Origin: Balanoglossus misakiensis
Taxonomy: Eukaryota > Hemichordata
Direction: 5' to 3'
NCBI GenBank assembly: GCA_040954595.2
Contig: CM082585.2
Coordinates: 6,820,001-6,884,000 of the forward strand
Length of the DNA stretch: 64,000 bases
Every line of letters begins with the position of its first letter. Positions within the stretch are counted from its first letter, which is position 1. Of this stretch, positions 49,001-59,400 are shown in pieces. Under the pieces are notes generated by a model. The model was not told where the DNA came from, ran no database searches, and saw nothing but the letters and a program-made list of their open reading frames with translations. The translations under genes and the position numbers were made by a program.

Positions 49001-52000
49001 AACGGTAGTTGTTAAAATGTGAAACGCCTACAATTTCACAGAGGTGACAGAAGAAATGCAACCCGGTCATCTTTTCCTCAGAAACGCCAATTATTTGTCT
49101 GGAAGATATCTCGTTATGATCAAATGTCATGTTTTTAACCATATCCAGGATTTAATAAGGCTGTGCAATGCACATGCGTCTGCACATGTTTCAATCAATT
49201 GCCGACGTAATGGGCACACAGTGCCGACCACACCTGAAAAATCACACCTCTGTATCTCGCCACTTTCCAAGAGATAAAATAGTACCTTCAGATATACCGG
49301 TATGTACCGTACAGCTCCCCATACATGCTTTTAGTAAATGCCGTTTCGTGACAATTACTGATTTTGTGGCATTTTTCTGTATAGCGCAAAGCATTGAGGC
49401 AAGAATTTTGTGAGCATTTTGTCGAGCGAATACGGGTAGATGTGGTGTCGAAGTAGCGAGCAGTCATTTAAATATTTCATGACTGAAGAAGCTTTCAGTG
49501 ATTAGTGGATTAAGCCGCAGGAATCGGGAGTCGTATCTCTCAAATCCACCTGTCCTCGGGCAAGGTACCGCATTAGCAACTGCGACATTTGAAACAAAAA
49601 TCACCTGTAATGTCGTCAGTACCCCCATTGTACATAATTGGTCTCTGCTTTCAAGTTACGCCTTATCATAGAGTCAGTCGAATAGTGTTCCAGTGATGTT
49701 TTATTCATGTTGGGTATTAAGAACTTCTCAAGGCCAAAAGTGACACGTCCCCTACTTTGAACTGTTAAGGGTAACATGTTGCAGTTTGGATATATAAACC
49801 ATTACTGCGGGAGAGTTACTAAGGTTCACTTGCATGTAGAGAGGACTATGTAACCAACATGAATATTCAATATAAATTAGTGATTTATAAGGGAGCATGT
49901 ATTGTACATGTACACTCTTAATAGCTCAAATTTTGGTGCATAAACAATTGAAGTCTTTCTATCTGATATGTGTTCATTTGCATATATAATGAAATGGAAT
50001 TATGAACCATTTCTTGGGATAAGATAATATGGATTAAGATATTTCGTTACTGCTTCCCAGCTTTCCCCTAATGGTCTCTCTGTTATTATCGGATGGCTGA
50101 TATTAATACCAGGATAAAGCAGAGTATGAATGTACATGTACAATCATACAGTGAAAGGAATATTCTATCCTGTATGCTTAATCTGTCTGCATGCATGGTT
50201 AAAAGCATTAAGGGATTAAACTGATAGAAGTCCCCAGGTTGCATGCGACATAAGAGTCCTCATAGTAGCTGTTACAATGGAAACTTGAAGTCTGTGACCG
50301 TTTGAACAGGATGTCTGAGTCGCAAAACAGGGTCATTGATTGACTGGTTGTGGCATCGCACAAAATCAAAAAAGGGCAGTGATGAGGAATGGAATATCAG
50401 ACGTCTGCGACTGGTGCTGAGACAGTTGATCTGAAACGGAGAAAAGAGTTAATGGTGTCCAGCCTTTGCACCATCTGAACCGTCACCAACCTCCGTTGAA
50501 TACCTCGCCCAAGTAGATAACTGATACTTCAAAAGTGCTCGCATCCTAAATTGTGTCTCCATGCTAAAATGCAGTACGCTAGGGGTACGTTACACTCAGG
50601 TCTGGATAAAGGAACACTTTCGAAATCCTATAGAAAGTCCTTCTGTGTACAAGTATTAGTTTCCTACTATAAATGCAACACTTATACCTATAGTTATACT
50701 GTAGAAGGGACACTTTTAAAGTCACACTAATTGGTTGCAGTTAACACGGCAAGTTGGAAATATTGAAGGAGGGCCGGTTATAATATCCGGATTATAAAGG
50801 GACGCTTTGGAGACAAGAAGACACTTTTGAAGCCATACTAATTGGTTCTTTATGACACTGCAAGTTGGAAATATTAATGTCAAACACATAATACCAAGAC
50901 TACAAAGGAACCATTTTTGAAGTGTTATTAATTAGGGGCGCACGCGCACTGGACTTGGGCCCCTATTGGTCGGTTTTATTTCTTTCTGCGTGTGTCATAC
51001 ATGTAGGAGATAGTGGATCAGGAGAATAATTTCAGGACTTCGTTTGCTTTCACAAGAAACATTCAAATCAGCAAGATATGGATAATGCGGCCAAAATGGT
51101 GATACTACTGTGCAGGGCAGTTATGATATAGATGTATGTTCATATATACCTACATATATACAAAAAATGTATTTTTATCAGTATTAGGTAAAAAGACAAG
51201 TTATAACAAAGCAAAGTCGCATAAAATAATTGCGATAAGAAGGCCAAAACATGGCTACCATCTTGCCTACATTCTGATTACTTGTAAAATGGTACTGAAT
51301 CAACATACATGTAGAAAGTTGGGGCACAATTTTCAGTTCAGAGCTATTGCTTAGAACAGTGGGGGCTCCTGTACATTTAAATTTGGGGAGAGGAGCGACC
51401 TTTTATCGCGGAGAAATGTCACACACGTCTTGCCTCGTTTGTTTCACGTATCAGCGGATAAAACTCGATTACTTTTTTCTCTCGCCGACCGTTTCCAATG
51501 TACTTACAAAAGCATCTGATAAGAACTGTGACGCGCCTTAGTCTGAAGGGAATTGTTAGCCGTCTCTCTGCTCTTAATGAATTTCCCGTTTCAATTAGGT
51601 CTCCGCATTACATTGATGAAAATTCACGCACATTTATGACAAATTAAATTTATTCGAAGCACGTTTTCTTCACAAACATAGAAGCCGTTGATGACGGTAA
51701 CTTGCTTTCCGGAGTATCAGTGAAAAATCAGGAAAATCCCAAAGGCTCACACATCCTGCAGGAACCCACAGTATAGAGGTTATACAGTCTAGCATAATAT
51801 AATTAAGTATGCAGCTCCATTCTCAGCTCTGCAGTATCTGGCATATTATGACTTCTTTCCTGGAAAGTCGGGACAGTTGTGATGTGAAAATGGTGAATAT
51901 GACCCTGGAATTCTTGTGAGGCTTTATAAATACATGATGAAACGTAAGAGAGTGTTAATTGCTTGCACGAAACGGAATGCGACATGTGATGTACAAGAGA

Positions 52001-53451
52001 TACAAAACTAGATTTTGCCATGATGAAGTGAATGTGCCTTGGCCTGGAGCTTTAAAGGTACATGTACATTGTATACGGTCACCTCTATTTTACATATGCC
52101 TATATATGGTCAAAAGGGCATGGCTAAGTGCTCAAATGACTATGTGGTGGCACACTTTTTTTTCATGTGTCCACCCACTGTAAAGCTGTGATTGGTGATA
52201 TTTTGCATAGCGGAATGTATACCTTTAAGTGAGATGCTGATCGTTGATGTGACATATATAAGGTGAAAAGTTAACACACTGGCCAGAAACAATATTGCGT
52301 GGACAAGGTGCCTTCTCAACAGTAGACATCTAAAAGCAATTTGCTGAACTGACGTTTCGCTGATTGAAAATGTTATCACATTTCCAGTCAAACGTAACTT
52401 ATTTAGTATCGCATTGCTTTACATCACCAAAGAACGTAAAGGAATACAGACATCTCTGATTGATATATATACATGTTTGGCTGAAGGGTATGTCTAACTC
52501 TCAGTTTTCTAATGACTATGTGTTGGTGTTATTTTTCGCATGGATGCCCAGTGAAAATCAGTGGCTGGCTAGATTCAACTTTCCATGGTAACTATGGCTA
52601 AATTTGACTGAACCGGTATACCTTTTAATCAAGATCTTGGTTGAAAGGGGTGTCAGGAAGGTTCCAAGCCGAAAGCAATTACATTAATGGTCCACAGCGT
52701 TTCAGAGTGCGTAATTATATACTCTATTTTCCTGTGGTTCTGTATCGGGTAGCCAGACACATCCACACATCTTTTTCTGAAAATGATGTATAGTCAGCAC
52801 CCAGCAAAACATATGTTCGTGAGCAATACATTTATCAGTTGAAATACATCAGCCATTAAAAATCATGGAAAATTAAATAATGCAGGTTTTGTATAACAAA
52901 TGACAAAATGTAAAATCATTTTCTGGCATTGAAAAATTAATTTTTTTTTGTATACCCCGGTAGATGAGTTTTAAAGTATAAATTCTATGACTCCAATAAT
53001 ACCGCCTTTAGCACTTTTCTTTGGACAGCTGCTGAAAAAAGAAGACTGCTTTCATTTCGACTTGTTCTTTCGACACGGACATCTCCAGTTTGGCCAATTG
53101 TGTACGGCTTACCTGCTGGAGGAAAATGACCGTGGGACACATCACCCTGCCGAATATCCAGTGACCCAGCATGATTGTCGGGAAGGTGAAGGGCATGCAG
53201 AAAACGGCGATCAACAAATCGGCCACGGCCAGGTTCACCAGGAAGGCCCTCAACTCGCACCGCGTCGCTTTCCCATTGATGAGCACGCAGAGCACGATGA
53301 TGTTGCCGCTGATGGACAGCACCATGTTGAACGTGAAAGTGCAGATGAGCGTTACTTGGCTCTCGTAGGAGAACGCCAGGTCGTAGTAATCCCCGGAGAA
53401 GTTTGTTCCGTTGGGCGGCGAGTCGAAGAGAGAATATTCGTGCCCTTCCAT
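36842..53451 (-). CDS. rhodopsin-class (class A) peptide GPCR, tachykinin/luqin/NPFF-receptor-like, complete
   Basis: Exons 53113-53451, 39297-39698, 37632-37847 and 36842-37099, all phase 0, join to 1215 bp, 404 residues plus stop. The N-terminus has two sequons (N14 GT, N17 FS). TM1 has GN-I-V; TM2 has NLAVADLL. C105 and C184 make the conserved extracellular disulfide. D129-R130-Y131 lies after TM3, CWLP at 262-265 in TM6 and NPFIY at 307-311 in TM7. Loop 3 is short with RLWGRTIPGN, then KKKVIKML leads into TM6, a pattern seen in tachykinin receptors; TM7 ending IYGFFNEGFR recalls NPFF-type receptors. It should therefore be a G-protein-coupled receptor for a neuropeptide; the exact ligand is not determinable here. 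The start ATG has G at -3 and G at +4. The first intron is 13.4 kb. Subfamily assignment is from memory and uncertain. Confidence 0.93.
37605..37624. repeat. poly-G tract, 20 bases (poly-C in the GPCR transcript)
   Basis: Lies in GPCR intron 3, seven bases downstream of the exon 3 splice donor. Confidence 0.97.
37632..37847 (-). CDS. GPCR exon 3: TM6, TM7, helix 8 start
   Basis: Acceptor GTCTACATTAG, donor AGG|GTACGT. Encodes VIKMLVIIVAMFAICWLPVH, KFVTIAYPWLY, then WIAMAHSFVNPFIYGFF and NEGFR. A run of 20 C (transcript sense) begins 7 bases into the intron. Confidence 0.94.
39297..39698 (-). CDS. GPCR exon 2: TM3 to loop 3
   Basis: Acceptor TTTCCCTTGCAG, donor AAG|GTATGG, 134 codons. Encodes VSVIVSICTLTAVGIDRYFA, VIYPL, TM4 (VFVCIWVIAISLA), loop 2 with FCSEGFPNFQF, TM5 (FFIMVTYTTPLFILC) and RLWGRTIPGN ... 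RAKKK. Confidence 0.95.
41554..41746 (+). mobile_element. MITE-like element, family 1, copy B
   Basis: Starts TTAAAGGTATACAGTCACCT and ends AGGTGACCCTATACCTTTAA. The interior has catatatggctgaaatggca-type sequence, GTGGCAC and CTGTGATTGGCTAGAT. About 193 bp, no coding capacity. Confidence 0.85.
47860..48371. mobile_element. non-autonomous inverted-repeat element, family 2
   Basis: 512 bp flanked by TTAAAGGCACGTAAGCTG(C/T)AACT on the left and its reverse complement on the right, giving TIRs of about 23 bp with one mismatch. The interior is AT-rich with only short meaningless frames. TTAA at both ends is either a target duplication or part of the TIR. Confidence 0.8.
50702..50937. repeat. degenerate tandem repeat, about 90-112 bp period
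   Basis: The motif gacactttt-aagtc-cactaattggtt ... caagttggaaatatt occurs at about 50708-50763 and 50820-50874, with a partial unit at about 50905-50937 and a weak trace near 50607. Confidence 0.7.
52052..52228 (+). mobile_element. MITE-like element, family 1, copy C
   Basis: Starts TTAAAGGTACATGTACATTG then TATACGGTCACCTCTATTTT, ends ATGTATACCTTTAA. The interior (catatgcctatatatggtca, GTGGTGGCACAC, CTGTGATTGG) is clearly homologous to copy B. The left end carries an extra ACATGTAC insertion. Confidence 0.85.
52436..52628 (+). mobile_element. MITE-like element, family 1, degenerate copy D
   Basis: Begins gtaaaggaatacagacatct and ends ggtataccttttaa. The interior retains GACTATGTG, cccagtgaaaatcagtggct and tttccatggtaact in the order seen in copy B. 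More diverged, so older; it lies 207 bp from copy C in the same orientation. Confidence 0.7.
53113..53451 (-). CDS. GPCR exon 1: N-terminus to start of TM3
   Basis: 113 codons from MEGHEYSLFDSPPNGTNFSG, with TM1 (SISGNIIVLCVLI), TM2 (LVNLAVADLLIAVFCMPFTF) and extracellular loop 1 with HWIFGRVMC, ending FLQQ at donor CAG|GTAAGC. The + strand reading here is also long and open, but has no family motif. Confidence 0.95.
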
Positions 53452-56400
53452 AGCGAGCCCTCGTATGCGTGTGGTTCAGGTGTGTCGGTTACGTACGTCC
53501 CTCTGACGTTACGTGTTCACTGTTTATGCACTGGCAAGAAACTATACTAGAAGTGAATAAGCCGTCATTTCCTTTATATTGCTCACTTAAGTCACGTGAT
53601 ACTTTAAACAGGAAAACCAACATGTTTGACAGACAGGCATCAGTGCAAACCTTTCTCTGCTTTTAAGCTACTATAATACCGTTTTCTTGTCTGTTGAGAA
53701 CCCAGCTGTCGGAAATCTGCCCCTGATTGCCATTTGTTCCATATTGTATACATGTATTTAGTGCCTGGCAGTCTCCTTACGTCACATGACTCGAAAATGG
53801 GTTTTAGTCCACAAAATGTTTCGACGGTGGAAAGGTCCTTATAGTAGTGACGAAAATAAAATTGACACAAAACATTCTTGTTGAATGGTTAATTGTGACA
53901 ATTACACACACGTCTCCACATTGAGAAACGCCTACTTAATTAAGAAATGAATATTTCATCCCCAATTAGGGGCGCGTGATCTGAGACAAGTCAATCAGTG
54001 ACCTGTCGGCATGCGTTTGCCATACTTGGCTAAGTGTTTAATGGGGCAAAGTCATTCTCCTTTTTGCAGTGTTTTGTGCATGACTATAGATTATTCTGCT
54101 CCATTGATCTGAAAATGTCTGCTCATGTCCTGTGTATTTTATCTTTTTAATATTTCAAGAATATAATTTTGGAATTTACCAGAATTTATTCACTTGACAT
54201 ATATGTATATTTAAACAGCAGGAATGCAATGCCAGTCAAGTCACTAGGATTCAATCAGCGAAACCACATAATTAACTTCAAGGCATGATAAAAATAATTA
54301 ATTTAAGGTTACTCATAAAATAAGGCAATGTATGGATGAGGGATGGGTTTTCCCAAGTGCTATGTTATTATTTGCTAAACCGTAACGTTTTATTTTTTCA
54401 TTCTGTATGAGGTGGGTACTTCATTAGTGTGTGCTTAATTATTAGCAGTTGCGAGGATGAACCAGTCATTGTTCCACGTTTAAATGTTGTTTTGCCGATT
54501 TTATACCTGGTGAAATTTCCTCGAGGTACATGTATGCTTATTACAGTCAATATCCATGTGACGCGTGCGTGAGGAGCCCTTTTAAAACTCTATGGTGATA
54601 CAGATACAAAATTGCCTTCTGTTTCAATCCCTTTCGATCTAACTGGAATTTCGATTTTTGTGAAATCGTTCAAAGTGAATTTGAACCGAAAATCACGCCT
54701 GCAGTGTTTTTTGATGGATTTGCATCCGACGCATCGATATCGGAATGTTTCATTACCGGGGAATGGCAGGGCTATTAATGGGAATTTTCTGGCTTTGGCT
54801 TGAATGAGACAAATCTGATAATAACCCCCTGGAGTCACCCTGTTTGCAAGTGACACCTGATAAGCGCTTTGCGTGTCACAGTTTCTTACGTCATTCTGCC
54901 TATTTGTGAATCATGCTCACATATAGGAAATCCAAGACTTAAGATTTTGCCGCTGATTTCCCGGAAATATATTGATCATAGACATTTCTTGTTTTTCTCA
55001 AAAGACAGGAATATCAAACCGGCGGATGAAGTAATGGCACTTGTGTAGGTTAAATGCTTAAGCTTATGGCGGCAAAGAAGGCTTTAATTTGTACACAGAT
55101 TCCGTAGTTGTGTTCTTCAGTTTCTGTGTGGCTGGAGCTGTATAATTGACGATGTAATTACTGCTTTTAACGATCTTGCCAATAAATCTTGATCTCATCT
55201 TCAAAGGTTAAACACAACATCCGTTTCAACCATGACATAAATCTGACATAGCTCGAATTAGCTCTTCAAATGCAGGTTAGGTTAGGGACGTATGAAATTC
55301 CATTATCCTCTCAAATCCGAAATACCATCCTCTTAAATCGCATCTTTACTTGACATCAGAGGACATCACATGGCATGAGACCTACGTATTTTGGGTGTTT
55401 TTTTTCATGTCTTCATGCATACAGTGTATCACAACTTATACCTACGCTACAGGTAGTTGGCCTTGTGAAGGCAAACCTGAACAAAAGTGTTGGTTTTAAG
55501 CTGTTTCCCACTGAAGATACATTATAGCTTTCGTATGTTCGGTATGTTAATTTGTTTCACGATGTGATTCAATGGATGTGGGTGTACGCTAGTTGCTCAG
55601 TTATTCCTTGCATGGAAAAGTCTACCACGCTGTATACGTGCAGGACTGTTTTAAGTTTCACCACACGACACGATCATCATGCCCGCAAGAAGCTATTATA
55701 ACTCTACTCCCAACGTTGCCACTGAAACTTGTTTTCGCACATAACTGTCAGTATTAACATAAGCGCTATGAGCTTAGACCCTGTTCTGTTGACAACAGTC
55801 AGCCACCAGCAGGGACTGTCGAGTTGTCTATTGTCACTTTATCCTACAGAAGAACTGAGAAGTTCTTGCGGCATGGTGAAATGTTCAACATTTCATGAAA
55901 ATATTTCCTGTTATATGATGCAACAGCTACTTTTGCTTTCGCTATGTGTTCTTCAGGGACAAGCTTAATGTGTTTTCCTTTCCTTTTATGCGTAAAAAGG
56001 TATGCATGACTTCGAGTATTCTGAAAACATTAAAGGAAATATTCGATTTTTTCTCTCCAATAGAAGCTAAATGTTGAAATTGAAAACAGGATGTCAGGTC
56101 ATGTTTTCTGTTCTATTCTTTAACCTGAACACCTGCACACATGGACTCCAAGTTCTATAATTATTGTTTGCACGGTATCGCTTCCCCCTTGGAATTTTTT
56201 CCTTTATATCCTGAAGAGACCCAAAGCGACGTATTCTATACGTTACTTAATATAATGGAGGACTATTTAGACGACTGCAAAGTTCACTCAGTAACAGTTA
56301 TCTTCTTTTGGCAAATGTAGTAATGTCATGTATGCATAGTATCTTTCTGTACTCAATAAGAATTTGTTCCAGTTTGAACTTTCAAAAAGGTTTGGAATCA

Positions 56401-59400
56401 GAGTGTGAATTTGACTGCTGTGAAATGAAGTACCACCTGGCCATTTATGCGATACGTGATAGTTTTTACTGTGATAACGTGTAAATTGCATGTTGCGCAG
56501 CGATGGCCAGATAACGACCGGGGTAAATTGTTTTGCATCTTCATGCAATCAGCGTGAATTTATACATGTAACATCTCGCATGATTGCATCTGCACACTTA
56601 GGGAGCGTTACTATCTGTGTTCTTTGAAGCAGTTGCCAATAAACCAGATTCTTTGTGAAAACAGTTTTACTTATAAGTGATTCAAGGGTACAGTTTTCTG
56701 ATGTTAGTATGAACTTTCAAAAGTTATGAGACTTTGGTTCAAATGATAATAAAGAAAACACAAATATGATTTTCAAAACACGTCCCGAACAAACATGTCA
56801 AATGTCACAACCACTGTCGCAGAGATATATGTTATTCCGAGGTACTTTTGCTAGCTGATTCAGGCATTTATTTCATTAGGTGTAACAGATGATTTTTCTG
56901 CTCACTGCGAGATCTTGGGAGACGTGGTCAATTACCATAGCAACGGGTTGGTAACCAAGTAATACAATCAAGCTTTGTATGAAACTAGAATAGGTTAACA
57001 AATGTTGTAACTTTCACCACTGGCCATGTGTTGTTTGTCCTGGTGTCACATGAGAATATCCTATATAAACTATCTACTGGTACAGTCGAGCGAGATCTCA
57101 CAGAGTCTCGTGGAGTTTGGAAAATAGTCTACTTATCTGGTCATCCGTGTGAAAAAACATAATAAAACAGTACATTTAAGTACGGTAGGAATTTGGACCA
57201 CCATGAGTAAGTGTCGCTCTGCTCAAAGGGCACTGGTCGACTTACCTACTTACACCTTTATAATATACAAACACGCACGATTTAAGCACGTTTATTCGAT
57301 CACTATCCTCGTAAGGAGATTGGCATCGAACTTAAATTTTCATCCTTAAGAGTGTATACTACTCTATGGATTATTTCAGGCCAAAGGTCTTGTCTATCAG
57401 GAACTAATAGGATGTCAGTAGGCTTTATGTTGGGGCTAACATGGAATAGTTTACCATGAAGTATGACTCTCTTGCGCACTTTTAGAAAGGTCATGGCGAA
57501 AAGTAAGGAAGGTCTCAGTTCATATATTAGAATTACATATTTACCATTCATGCAAGCCATCTACATCAAGCAGATGAACCTTTAAAATCATCCAAAAAAA
57601 CTTTGACATTGTGTATAAGGTTGGCACATGCTTAACTGGCTGTCAACAATGCTTATTGGGTGATATGGTTTATCACTTCGAGCGTAGGAGCATTTGCAGA
57701 CAAAACGTCGGCCGTGTGTAAAAGGCTGCGCTTTATGTTTTGCAGGCAACAGTACTCGTTGGTTGACATGGCAACCTTTTAGCAATTTTGTTTACAACAG
57801 AACTTTTCTTGGCCCATGGCGGTGTGCATATCACGTCAAGCATAACAAAATTTGAAAACAAGACTCTAAAGACTATGCCTTCGTAAGAAGAAGTTGTTCT
57901 TGTCAGCTTTTCGTCTTTTATGTTTAGTGCAATGAAATGTTTGCCATACAACTTTTTTCCTATCATATGGAATATTTCCTACTTGTAACTAAATGCTTCT
58001 GTTTTTCACGTGTTATTAAGGGATCATGTCATATTTTGTCGTTTGATTGCAATTTACATTCGGAACTGGAAGAAAGGCAGCATACCATTGGCATTGCTTG
58101 CAAATCTGTGTCCATTCGATCAAAAGCTAGATTAGTTTTGTTTCTGCAATACAGGGAAGATAGAAATCTCCCATCAGACTTGAAATCCTCGACAGACATC
58201 AGGGGATACTGCGTAGGTCTATCACTCTACAAGCACTTCTAATTTCTTGAGCATGAATTACAGTTGGCGTAGTTTACAGATGGTATCTCAAGAGGCTTTG
58301 TTCAACAATTTAAAGCCCAAAGACTAATGCCCGAGCATCCTCGAAGTATGTAGTGTATGGTGGCGCTGTCATTTCGATTGCTGATAATAGAGATGATCGT
58401 GAGATTACCGGGATCATTTGGAACAACGATGCAGGCCTGTTGCCTTTCAATGAAATGTTTTTGCAATGTGTGTCTATACTCTGTACAACCTTTTAAAACT
58501 TACAAAAATATATGCATCGGGGTCTTGTTTCAAATATGTCCACTTGGTCTAGAATTAAGGGAAATATAGGGGAAAATGTGTGAAAATGATGAAAATGTTG
58601 CTCTATATTTAGACAGAGAAAAATGTGTCAATCAAAGGGTTAAATCGATACGACAATGTTCGAATGCAATCGTGCAGTGACAGTCCACGATACTGGGCAA
58701 CCAATCAATATTCCAATTTGAACAGTTGTATTGAACATAGCAATTGGGCTAATTTTTGTTTTTAAAACAACATTGTAACATTGAACAGGTTGAATGTGTC
58801 TGTTTAAGTTGGGATATTGATTTGCTATAATGTACCACAGATTTAATCGATGGCGTACCTCTGAAATAAGTGCATTTTGAACAAAATTTGATTTATTGTA
58901 TAAATACCATGTCTTATGGATGGTCAAAGATCATTTGTGATGAAAGGTATATTGTAAAGACAACATATAGCAATTTAAGTAGAATTGAACTGGGGAGAGT
59001 TCGCAGTAAACAAAGGCAAAATCCATGAAGACGATTGGTAAAATCTGAGTGTTTTGCGAACAATAAGTGATTATGTTCGTCATGTCACATCATTTGATGG
59101 AGAAGACTGACAATGTCATCAAAGAAGTGTTAAAAAAAGTTTAAGTTTCAGAGTGCAATGAAGATATTCCATATGATCAAATGAAAAAGGATGATGTGAG
59201 TGATATAGCCATAGCATTTTATTTAAACTTTCTGCAGCCTACCGTCGTCCTTGACAACACGATTCTGTTGCCCATTGTGGCGTCTTCTTTGATGAATCAG
59301 GACCGTCGAGGCATAACTCCTTAAAGTCTTTAATTGGCGGGGAAACTTGCAATAAGGGCAACTAGGATTGTGCATCGTGAACGCCTAGCGACTTTATTTT

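Larger units (their letters stand above)
39699..53112 (-). other. GPCR intron 1, 13.4 kb
   Basis: Bounded by donor CAG|GTAAGC and acceptor CCCTTGCAG. No other exon is supported inside. It contains inverted-repeat elements at 41554-41746, 47860-48371, 52052-52228 and 52436-52628, and degenerate tandem repeats at 50702-50937. The large size of a first intron is common for GPCR genes and may harbour regulatory sequence, but none is recognised. Confidence 0.8.

Noticed and set aside
52987-53550. 187-residue plus-strand frame over GPCR exon 1
   Set aside because: Opposite strand carries a complete GPCR N-terminal half with TM motifs and correct splice sites; this frame is an antisense shadow.
54590-54856. 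88-residue minus-strand frame
   Set aside because: Both strands open over the same interval and neither shows a recognisable motif or convincing splice sites.
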